IMG/VR virus record: IMGVR_UViG_3300045256_000069
Coordinates: 1 to 54,458 of that record
DNA from: a virus
Length of the DNA stretch: 54,458 bases
Strand: one strand, 5' to 3'
Both the position numbers and the translations under genes were made by a program. Of this stretch, positions 47,965 through 54,458 are shown one piece after another (position 1 is the stretch's first letter; the number at the start of each line of letters is the position of its first letter). The notes below the pieces were generated by a model. That model did not search any database, had not been told where the DNA came from, and saw only the letters and a list, made by a program, of their open reading frames with translations.

Positions 47965-48474
47965 ATGCGTCGAGACACCGCCTATAGACCATTGAAAGAG
48001 CTGGCAAAAGAGCTGGACTCCTTAATTCCGTACGCCCCGTCCAACGAGCAAAAACTCGCAGATTTCCTCGAGTACTTCTCCGAGCACGGAAACGTCGGCG
48101 AAGCGGCACGACACGCGAACATCTCCCGCCGCACGATCTTCCGCGCACGGAAAGACCCCGAGTTCGAGAAGTTGTACCAGGAAGCGCACGAGCTGGGCGT
48201 CTCCGCGATGGAAGATGAGGCTGTGCTGCGCGCCACGAAAGGAACGCTCGAACCAGTGTTCTGGAAAGGCCGCCGGGTTGCGACAATCCGGAAGAAGTCC
48301 GACCTGCTGCTCATGTTCATACTCAAGGCCCGGAAGCCGGAGCTGTACCGCGATAACTTCGAACAGAAAGACCCTGTGAATGTCCACGATGACACGATCC
48401 AGTCTCCACGCGAAGTCATCGCTAGCCGACTTGCTCGCATCTCGGCCCGAACACGAGAGGCAGACAATTCTTGA
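47965..48474 (+). CDS. Terminase small subunit
   Basis: This 169-residue protein has an HTH (YFSEHGNVGEAARHANISRR, then TIFRARKD) that recognises the packaging start, a helical oligomerisation region, and KKSDLLLMFILKARKPELYRDN, a typical small-terminase C-terminal segment. GGGAG lies before the ATG. It overlaps the large subunit by 95 bases. Confidence 0.8.
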   Translation: MRRDTAYRPLKELAKELDSLIPYAPSNEQKLADFLEYFSEHGNVGEAARHANISRRTIFRARKDPEFEKLYQEAHELGVSAMEDEAVLRATKGTLEPVFWKGRRVATIRKKSDLLLMFILKARKPELYRDNFEQKDPVNVHDDTIQSPREVIASRLARISARTREADNS

Positions 48475-49750
48475 CGGCTTCTCGGACCTCGAGCTGCAGA
48501 AACTCGAGTACGATTGGAAGTTCTGGGGCCGCACAGACCAGCAAATCCCACCCAAGCCGTGGTCGATCTGGATCGCACTCGCCGGCCGCGGATGGGGCAA
48601 GACCCGCGTCGGCGCAGAGTTCATCAGGGATCGTGCCTGTGGCAAAACGCCTTTCTCCAAAGGCCGTGCGCGACACATCGCCATCGTGGGCGAAACCGCC
48701 GCTGACGCGCGAGACGTCATGATCGAAGGCGTCTCTGGCATCCTCGCCGCACATCCGAAGGACTTCCGTCCGCACTACGAGCCGTCCAAGCGCAAGCTGA
48801 CGTGGCCCAACGGCGCCACAGCCCTCGTGTTCAACGCGACTGAGCCCGACCAACTGCGTGGTCCGCAGTTCGACACCGCCTGGCTCGACGAGATGGCGAA
48901 GTGGCGGTACATCCAAGAGACGTGGGACATGCTGCAGTTCGGTATGCGCCTCGGCGACGATCCGGAGCAGCTTATCACGACGACGCCCAAGCCACTCCCG
49001 CTCATCCGTGAAATTCTCAAGTATCCGTACACTCATGTCACCAGGGGCTCTACCTACGACAACAAGGCCAACCTTGCCAAGAGCTTCTTCGCACAGGTGG
49101 TGACCAAATACGAGGGCACGCGCCTCGGTCGCCAGGAGATCGACGCGGAAATCCTGGACGACGTGCCCAACGCGCTCTTCTCCCGCGCAAACATCGACAA
49201 AAACCGCACGCGTTCACTTCCCGAGCTCGAGCGCATTGTCGTCGGAGTCGACCCGTCTGGCACCGAGGGCGACGAGGAGAAGCGCTCCGACGAAGTGGGC
49301 ATCGTCGTCGCCGGTCGCAGCGAAGACAAGCACGGCTACATCATTGACGACTGCACCATCAACGAACGCCCGGAGAAATGGGCACAGAAGGTCATCGAAG
49401 CCTTCGACCAGTACGAGGCCGACGAGATTGTGGTCGAAACGAACTTCGGTGGAGCAATGGTCGAGGCTGTGCTCCGCAGCGTACCTGGAGGGCAGAGCCT
49501 TCCCATCAAGAAGGTCACGGCATCACGTGGCAAGCACATCCGAGCTCAGCCGGTGGCGAGCTTGTACGAGCAGGACCGTATCCACCATCTGGGCTCCTTG
49601 AGCTCACTGGAGGATCAGCTCTGCCTGTTCACGCCCGACGGGTACATGGGAGGACGATCTCCGGACCGCGCAGACGCAGCGATCTGGGCACTGACCGACC
49701 TGCTCGTCGAGAAGATCAAGCGCACCGCTAGCAAAGAAACGAGGATGTAA
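48380..49750 (+). CDS. Terminase large subunit
   Basis: This 456-residue packaging motor has Walker A ALAGRGWGKT (about residue 67), Walker B FDTAWLDEM (about 165), coupling motif TTTPKP (about 200), and an RNase H-type nuclease with VGVDPSG (about 290) and ETNFGG (about 353). It pumps DNA into the prohead and cuts the concatemer. Its N-terminal part ahead of WSIWIALAGRGWGKT belongs to the phage/GTA family with the LEYDWKFWGR motif. Confidence 0.95.
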   Translation: MSTMTRSSLHAKSSLADLLASRPEHERQTILDGFSDLELQKLEYDWKFWGRTDQQIPPKPWSIWIALAGRGWGKTRVGAEFIRDRACGKTPFSKGRARHIAIVGETAADARDVMIEGVSGILAAHPKDFRPHYEPSKRKLTWPNGATALVFNATEPDQLRGPQFDTAWLDEMAKWRYIQETWDMLQFGMRLGDDPEQLITTTPKPLPLIREILKYPYTHVTRGSTYDNKANLAKSFFAQVVTKYEGTRLGRQEIDAEILDDVPNALFSRANIDKNRTRSLPELERIVVGVDPSGTEGDEEKRSDEVGIVVAGRSEDKHGYIIDDCTINERPEKWAQKVIEAFDQYEADEIVVETNFGGAMVEAVLRSVPGGQSLPIKKVTASRGKHIRAQPVASLYEQDRIHHLGSLSSLEDQLCLFTPDGYMGGRSPDRADAAIWALTDLLVEKIKRTASKETRM

Positions 49751-49752
49751 TC

Positions 49753-51261
49753 ATGGCCACCACATCAACTCTCGATGTCTCCCACCGCATCGGCGCCTAC
49801 GGGCAGATGGAATTGCGCTGGGAGCTACCCGCTTCCCTGTGGGGCGGCACCTACGAAATGCGCAAGAAAGGGCAGAAGTACCTGCCGGCGGACGAGAAAG
49901 AGTCTCCGGCTGCATACACTTCCCGCCTCAACCGGTCGTTCCTGTTCAACGGCTTCAAGAAGACCGTGAACACGATGGTCGGCAAGGTGTTCTCCAAGCC
50001 CATCATCATGAAGGACGACAATCCAACTGCTCTCAAGGATTGGGCAGAGGCGGTCGACAGCGAGGGCCGGCGCCTGGACTTGTTCGCCGAGGACGTCTTC
50101 CGCGAGGCGCTCAAGTGGGGCCTGTGCCACGTCTTCGTGGACATGCCGAAGATGCCGGCGAACGCGACACTCGCCGACGAGAAGGCGATGAACGCCAAGC
50201 CGTACTGGAACAAGGTGATCCCGCAGCACCTCATCGGTTGGCAGTCGATCAAGGTCGGCGCCATCGATGTTCTCACCAGCATTCGCATCTGGGAGGAGTA
50301 CACCGAGGCCGACGGCGACTACGGCGAGAAGAAGGTGCAGCGCATCAGGGAAGTCACGCGCACCGAGTACAAGATTTGGGAGCTGCGCCCCGTCGTCACC
50401 GCAGGCAAGAAGAGCACGCGCACTGAGTGGCAGATGATCGAGACGGGCCCGATGACTCTTGGGTACATCCCGCTCTTCACGATCTACACCCAGCGCGAGG
50501 GGTTCATGCTCGGCTCTCCGCCGCTCGAGGACCTGTGCTGGATCAACGTCGCGCACTGGCAGAGCTCCTCGGATCAGCGGCACATTCTGCACGTCGCACG
50601 CGTGCCCATCCTGTTCGGCTCCGGGCTTGGCGACAGCGCGGACAAGATCATCGTCGGTCCCAACCGCATGATCGCCGGGCCGGAGTCCAGTGACCTCAAG
50701 TACGTCGAGCACAGCGGCAAAGCCATCGAGTCTGGCCGCGAAGACTTGAAGGACCTCGAGTCCCAGATGAAGATCATGGGCTTGGAGCTTCTGCTGCCGA
50801 ACACCTCTGGTGGTGGCCAAACAGCCACCGCCAAGTCTCTCGACTACGCCGACGTGAACTCTCCGCTGCAGTTCATGGCCATCGCGTTGCAGGACGCCTT
50901 GGAGGCTGGCTTGCAGATCACAGCCGACTGGATGAAGATCGGCCAGGCAGGCTCGCTGAAGGTCAACACCGACTACGGCATCACGCTGCGCGATGCTGCA
51001 GACGTGCAGGCACTCATCCAGGCTCGCATCGCAGGCGAGATCAGCGACGAGACGTTCTGGACGGAACTGAAGCGCCGCAACATCCTCAGCGAAGACTTCG
51101 ACGTGAACAAGGAGAAGTCACTGCTGAAGCAGGAGCAGGATGCCGCAGCTGCCGAAGCCAAGGCACTGGCCGAAGCACAGGCCGCAGCCAAGCCTCCCGC
51201 ACAACAGCCGGGTGCAGCACGAGGTGGCACACCGGGTGTAGGATCGGACGTGCAGCAGTGA
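49753..51261 (+). CDS. Portal protein (DUF4055)
   Basis: This 502-residue protein matches DUF4055 portals: NRSFLFNGFKKTVNTMVGKVFSKP near the N-terminus, HVFVDMP, and IPLFTIYTQREGFMLGSPPLEDL with INVAHWQSSSDQRHILHVARVP. It forms the dodecamer channel at the head vertex. The C-terminus is Ala/Gln-rich. It starts two bases after the terminase stop and overlaps the next gene (GTGA). Confidence 0.9.
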   Translation: MATTSTLDVSHRIGAYGQMELRWELPASLWGGTYEMRKKGQKYLPADEKESPAAYTSRLNRSFLFNGFKKTVNTMVGKVFSKPIIMKDDNPTALKDWAEAVDSEGRRLDLFAEDVFREALKWGLCHVFVDMPKMPANATLADEKAMNAKPYWNKVIPQHLIGWQSIKVGAIDVLTSIRIWEEYTEADGDYGEKKVQRIREVTRTEYKIWELRPVVTAGKKSTRTEWQMIETGPMTLGYIPLFTIYTQREGFMLGSPPLEDLCWINVAHWQSSSDQRHILHVARVPILFGSGLGDSADKIIVGPNRMIAGPESSDLKYVEHSGKAIESGREDLKDLESQMKIMGLELLLPNTSGGGQTATAKSLDYADVNSPLQFMAIALQDALEAGLQITADWMKIGQAGSLKVNTDYGITLRDAADVQALIQARIAGEISDETFWTELKRRNILSEDFDVNKEKSLLKQEQDAAAAEAKALAEAQAAAKPPAQQPGAARGGTPGVGSDVQQ

Positions 51262-51560
51262 AGACGCTCATCATCTACACACTCATCGCCATCTTCTCGG
51301 CGACCACAGCCTTGAGCCACGACTGGTATCCGACAGAGTGCTGCTCGGCTACCGACTGCGCGCCTCTCCCTGTGGACAAGATAAAGTTCACCAGCGAAGG
51401 GTGGACTCTCCCCAACGGAGAGTTCATCGCCAAGGGTAACGAGCGGCAGTCGAAAGACTGCAGCTTCCACTGGTGTCGGTACAACGAAGACCCCAAGACC
51501 AAAGTCATCTGGCCCACAGGACGGAAGCAGTGCTTCTTCGTACCGGATTGCAGCACATGA
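51258..51560 (+). CDS. Secreted cysteine-rich small protein
   Basis: A 100-residue protein with a Sec signal peptide (TLIIYTLIAIFSATTALS), then HDWYPTECCSATDCAPLP and more Cys (DCSFHWC, CFFVPDC), eight in the mature part. I recognise the HDWYP..CCS..DC pattern from alphaproteobacterial chromosomes and phages; function unknown. It sits between portal and MuF genes with GTGA and ATGA overlaps, so it is made with the virion proteins. Confidence 0.7.
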   Translation: MKTLIIYTLIAIFSATTALSHDWYPTECCSATDCAPLPVDKIKFTSEGWTLPNGEFIAKGNERQSKDCSFHWCRYNEDPKTKVIWPTGRKQCFFVPDCST

Positions 51561-52291
51561 CCAATCAAGAGGAACATGACGCAGCGATCAGGCGTGCATT
51601 CGAGGTCAAAGACGCGCTCAGGACGCTCGCAGGCGTCGTTGAGCACTTGCGCTTGATCGCACAGCGCGAAGCGATGCTGAAGGTCCTTGAGGCGTCGTCG
51701 CTCACGAACAAGCGACAGCTCAATCGACTGCTCACCGAGCTCGCCGGCATTCGGCGCGACTCCTACGCCAAGATCGACTTCACGATCAGGGATGCGATGC
51801 AGCAGCTCGAGCCAGCCGCTGACACCGCCCGCCTGCTCAACACCTACCCACTCGTCGGCACGTTCTACGTCGAGTGGCTCACCGTAGCCGAGACACGCGA
51901 GGCGCAGCGAGTCAAGGCAGCCATGCGGATGGCGTTGATCAACAAGGAGGACGCCAAGCTGCTCAGCGAACGCATCACCGAAGCTTACGCTGCCAGCAAA
52001 ACCAGCCTAGCGTCGCTAGTTGCCACAGTGGGCAACATGGTGGTAAACGAAGCACGTATCGCAGCGATGAAAGCGGCGGGCGTGAAGCAATGGCGCATTA
52101 CTGCGCTCGTCGACTCAGGCACATCGCCTAAGACCTTGGCGTCTCTTGGGGAGATATACGATGTCGGCAAAGGACCTCATCTTCCGCTTCACATCGGCGG
52201 TCGGTCGATTGCTACTCCTGTCCATGAGGGACCTCTTCCTGATCTCGAAACAGTCGAACAATGGCGTGCTCGTCAGGCAACAGCGCCATGA
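51557..52291 (+). CDS. MuF-like head morphogenesis protein
   Basis: This 244-residue helical protein ends with a MuF-type segment (VGNMVVNEARIAAMKAAGVKQWRITALVDSGTSPKTLASL, then GPHLPLHIGG). MuF-family minor head proteins lie just after the portal. The usual Cys pairs of this domain are absent. The longer frame to 51473 is rejected in favour of the ATG overlapping the previous TGA. Confidence 0.7.
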   Translation: MTNQEEHDAAIRRAFEVKDALRTLAGVVEHLRLIAQREAMLKVLEASSLTNKRQLNRLLTELAGIRRDSYAKIDFTIRDAMQQLEPAADTARLLNTYPLVGTFYVEWLTVAETREAQRVKAAMRMALINKEDAKLLSERITEAYAASKTSLASLVATVGNMVVNEARIAAMKAAGVKQWRITALVDSGTSPKTLASLGEIYDVGKGPHLPLHIGGRSIATPVHEGPLPDLETVEQWRARQATAP

Positions 52292-52518
52292 TCGTCACCA
52301 TCGCTGAGTACAAGGACCTGTGGTTCAGTGGCAAGGTACTCTACGATGGCACGACGAGAGTCTATCGCCCAACTGGAGAGCGTATCGCGATCCGAGAGGG
52401 ACAAGTACAAGAAGATGTGGCGACACTCCCAGTACGGGGAGGCATCACATGGCTTGGCGTCAATCGGGAAGGTTCTGAAGGATCACATCAAGGTCTCTCG
52501 TGGGGAGAAAGCATATGA
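52288..52518 (+). CDS. Possible small protein coupled to MuF, 76 aa
   Basis: ATG overlaps the MuF stop (ATGA). Starts MIVTIAEYKDLWFSGKVLYD, then becomes Gly-rich where it overlaps the methyltransferase frame. It is real in its first 35 residues at best; overlap with a recognisable neighbour lowers confidence. Confidence 0.4.
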   Translation: MIVTIAEYKDLWFSGKVLYDGTTRVYRPTGERIAIREGQVQEDVATLPVRGGITWLGVNREGSEGSHQGLSWGESI

Positions 52519-52927
52519 CTTCGGATGCGGTGACGGGGGCGTGGTCGACTTTCTTGCTGATCGAGGCATTGACACCACAGGCATCGATATTGTGGCTTGC
52601 GACTCTAGTATCCTTGAGCATCCGCTTTGGGACATGCCGTCGGACCTGGAGCCTGCGCCGTATGGCTTTTGCTTCGATGTCATGCAGTGCGTACCAGAAG
52701 AACTTGTTGCGCCGTCACTGGCGGGCATCTCGCGGCTCGTCACAAAAGAAGCGTGGTTTCAGATTGCGCTTGGCGAAGATGATTTCGGCACACTTATCGG
52801 TAAGAAGCTCCATGTGACTCTCAAGCCCATCGGATGGTGGCGCAACCAACTGCTCAACCATTTTTCGGGTTGCAGGATGGGCCAGCCAAATGATACAACG
52901 TGGCTGTGGGCACATGTCCGAAAGTAA
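52328..52927 (+). CDS. SAM-dependent methyltransferase-like protein
   Basis: A 199-residue class I methyltransferase-like fold: AYDFGCGDGGVVDFLADRGIDTTGIDIV supplies the SAM-binding loop, after DKYKKMWRHSQYGEASHG which resembles the N-termini of phage methyltransferases. GTG at 52328 or ATG at 52346 could be the start. Found near the portal/capsid genes, it may modify virion or sugar; the substrate is unknown. Confidence 0.65.
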   Translation: MARYSTMARRESIAQLESVSRSERDKYKKMWRHSQYGEASHGLASIGKVLKDHIKVSRGEKAYDFGCGDGGVVDFLADRGIDTTGIDIVACDSSILEHPLWDMPSDLEPAPYGFCFDVMQCVPEELVAPSLAGISRLVTKEAWFQIALGEDDFGTLIGKKLHVTLKPIGWWRNQLLNHFSGCRMGQPNDTTWLWAHVRK

Positions 52928-53303
52928 CGTGATCCCGTTTCCGTCTCGGCCCAAACCCACACGACGCATCTCGTTTGAGGTCTGGGTTGACGATGACTGG
53001 ATTATCAGAAGCTACCGATCTCATGGCATCAAGCCAGATCAATTGGGTGCCGCTAGCCTTGCTCTACATCGTCTTGCGGCGATGGTCGCTGAGAGTTATC
53101 GAGCTTGTGGTTATTGCAATGCTCTTGATGAGCCAGTATTTTCCGCTCTGATCTTGCGCAGCTCGGACTTCTTTACGTGGTTCGAGCAGGAAGAGTTCCA
53201 GCGTGTCGAGGACCTGCAATGGCTAAAGGAAAGATGGCTGGCAGCGTTCAAATCCGTACAGCGCTCGTCGTCGGTGGAGCCCGGTGCGTCTGGCGCGACT
53301 TAG
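52914..53303 (+). CDS. Hypothetical protein in the head operon, 129 aa
   Basis: Starts MSESNVIPFPSRPKPTRRIS; the N-terminal part looks like an adaptor, with a helical middle carrying two nearby Cys (YRACGYCNAL) and a Trp-rich C-terminus. It overlaps its upstream neighbour by 14 bases. No family recognised. Confidence 0.55.
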   Translation: MSESNVIPFPSRPKPTRRISFEVWVDDDWIIRSYRSHGIKPDQLGAASLALHRLAAMVAESYRACGYCNALDEPVFSALILRSSDFFTWFEQEEFQRVEDLQWLKERWLAAFKSVQRSSSVEPGASGAT

Positions 53304-53836
53304 ACGCTGCACTCTCTCTCGGTAAGTACGATGCGGTCCTGTGCGTCAACGATATTGGCACGGTCTTCGAGGATCGCATCGACTTCTGGTGCACGCTCCA
53401 TCCCGAAAAATTCAAACCGTGGCAAGCAGTTAGGGCCGTTAACGGTTTCAACAATGACTACATTGCTGTATGCCACGAGCTCAACCCAGAGCTTGGGAAG
53501 CGTGACAACTTGCCCCGTATTGATAAATCTATCGATTACCGTTATCCTGGCATGGATGGCAGCGGGTCCAGTGGATTGTTTGCTGTCAAGGTTGCTCAGG
53601 ACCACGGTTTCAACCGCATTGTGCTTGCAGGAATACCGATGAAAGCCGACGAGGCACACTTCTTCGACGACAAGGTCTGGACCGAACGGGACCAGTTCCT
53701 TGTGGCGTGGAAGATTGCTCGTCCCGCGATCAAGGACGCCGTGCGCAGCATGTCCGGTTGGACACGTCAGCTTCTGGGTGCTCCCACTTCCCTGTGGCTC
53801 AGTGAGCCCACAACCAGCGGTGCTGATCATGGATAA
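53219..53836 (+). CDS. Rossmann-like protein of the phage head region, 205 aa
   Basis: TALVVGGARCVWRDLDAALSL with DAVLCVNDIGTVFEDRIDFW and HPEK matches a family often seen between head genes of alphaproteobacterial phages and resembling glycosyltransferase-like or motility-accessory (DUF115-type) proteins. No catalytic motif is certain. The start MAKGK has GAGG seven bases upstream. It overlaps the scaffold start by 8 bases. Confidence 0.6.
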   Translation: MAKGKMAGSVQIRTALVVGGARCVWRDLDAALSLGKYDAVLCVNDIGTVFEDRIDFWCTLHPEKFKPWQAVRAVNGFNNDYIAVCHELNPELGKRDNLPRIDKSIDYRYPGMDGSGSSGLFAVKVAQDHGFNRIVLAGIPMKADEAHFFDDKVWTERDQFLVAWKIARPAIKDAVRSMSGWTRQLLGAPTSLWLSEPTTSGADHG

Positions 53837-54458
53837 AATCCTCGACTCGCTCGAAGGCGTGCCCGAGCACTTCCACCAGTTCTACGAGAAGGACGCAGCG
53901 GACGGCAAGTTCAAGCTGCAGGACATCACTCCGCTCAAGAACGCGTTGAACCACGCGAAGGAAGAGCGGAACCAGGCCCGCGCCAAGGCGAAGGCCGTCG
54001 AAGCGTGGGAGAAGCTGGGCAAGACGCCGGAGGAAATCTCGGCGCTGCTCGAGGCGAAGACGAAGGAAGAGGAAGAGGCGGCGAAGAAGGCCGGCAACTT
54101 CGATCAGGTGCTCGAGCAGCACAAGTCGAAGTGGCAGAAGGACCTCGAAGCTGCCGCGGCCGAACGCGACACGTGGCGCAACCAGTTCGTGAACGCCCAC
54201 GTGAACAACAACCTCACCCAGGCGCTTGTCAAGGGTGAGACGACGCCGGAAGGCGCCGAGCTGCTGCCCAACATCTTGAAGGACCGCGTGTCCGTCGAGG
54301 TGAAGGACGGAAAGGTTTCGACTCGCATCACCAACTCCGACGGCTCGCCGATGATCGGCAACGGCGAAGGCGGCATGGCCACGTTCGATGACCTGGTCGC
54401 CGATGCGAAGAAGAAGTATCCCTCCCTGTTCAAGGGAACGGGTCAGTCGGGAAGCGGT
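53829..54458 (+). CDS. Scaffolding protein, N-terminal part (continues at base 1)
   Basis: Starts MDKILDSLEGVPEHFHQFYE. A long charged coiled-coil region (ALNHAKEERNQARAKAKAVE; KEEEEAAKK) guides capsid assembly, followed by a helical end. Exactly 210 codons fit before the window end, in frame with codons 1-35 at the window start. Together they give 244 residues. It is placed just before the major capsid, as for scaffolds. Confidence 0.85.
   Translation, partial: MDKILDSLEGVPEHFHQFYEKDAADGKFKLQDITPLKNALNHAKEERNQARAKAKAVEAWEKLGKTPEEISALLEAKTKEEEEAAKKAGNFDQVLEQHKSKWQKDLEAAAAERDTWRNQFVNAHVNNNLTQALVKGETTPEGAELLPNILKDRVSVEVKDGKVSTRITNSDGSPMIGNGEGGMATFDDLVADAKKKYPSLFKGTGQSGSG

Noticed and set aside
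51473-51556. Upstream extension of the MuF-like gene
   Set aside because: It overlaps the Cys-rich gene in another frame; the ATG at 51557 is coupled to the preceding stop.
1-54458. tRNA or rRNA genes
   Set aside because: I saw no cloverleaf-like sequence in the few intergenic spaces; a tRNA scan would settle it.

Overview
This window is very probably the complete genome, about 54.5 kb and GC-rich, of a lytic-looking siphovirus (long non-contractile tail) of an alphaproteobacterium. The last codon at 54458 and the first codon at 1 are in the same reading frame. Joining them closes one scaffolding-protein gene (53829-54458 plus 1-105), so the contig is circular or circularly permuted and was cut inside that gene. 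I see no integrase, attachment site, repressor/integrase pair, CRISPR array, tRNA or rRNA.

Layout. (1) 47965-54458 and 1-17262, rightward: the late operon. It runs small and large terminase, DUF4055 portal, Cys-rich secreted protein, MuF-like head protein, two sugar/methyl-transfer-like proteins, scaffold, major capsid protein, head-tail connectors, tail terminator, tail tube, tail-assembly chaperones with a -1 frameshift (A AAA AAC at 5024-5030), tape measure, DUF2460, DUF2163, large tail hub, fibres built from a repeated KNG module, then GH24 endolysin, Rz-like spanin with an embedded Rz1-like lipoprotein, holin-like protein and a membrane protein. A textbook promoter (TTGACA-17-TATCAT) sits at 47912-47940. 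(2) 17236-28442, leftward: replication and nucleotide metabolism. It holds helicase, VRR-NUC nuclease, DUF669-like protein, RecA/Sak4-like ATPase, Cas4-like nuclease, an SPO1-type DNA polymerase with an N-terminal uracil-glycosylase-like domain, dCMP deaminase, two tandem thymidylate-synthase-fold proteins, a MazG-type pyrophosphatase and a dNMP kinase. (3) 28520-30608, rightward: a small HTH protein and a primase-helicase. (4) 30656-42972, mostly leftward: DUF932, DHFR, DUF2786, many small genes, glycosyltransferase, FkbM methyltransferase and HTH regulators. It is interrupted by a rightward two-gene cassette encoding a Calx-beta/SPRY-like fibre protein. (5) 43000-43650: a divergent, AT- and GT-rich control region. 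(6) 43654-47764, rightward: small early-type genes separated by promoter and terminator blocks.

Two observations stand out. First, at least 13 perfect copies of TTAA-N7-TTAA lie in promoter regions on both strands. This is the established binding box of CtrA, the alphaproteobacterial cell-cycle regulator. Six copies sit exactly 18 bp upstream of a -35 box that is followed by a 16-bp spacer and a -10; two others sit exactly 10 bp upstream of an extended -10. The phage therefore seems to place its early genes under host CtrA, or a CtrA mimic. Second, both thymidylate-synthase-fold proteins keep the catalytic Cys but carry Asp at the position of E. coli TS Asn177. That is the change that turns this fold toward dCMP. 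With the deaminase, MazG, kinase, DHFR, SPO1-like polymerase and a glycosyltransferase present, a modified-pyrimidine DNA pathway is a reasonable hypothesis.

Other accessory features are a lysine-free, extremely acidic early protein (possible DNA mimic), a family of small HTH-like modules present in four proteins including the helicase C-terminus, and a secreted Gly/Asn/His-rich lipoprotein.
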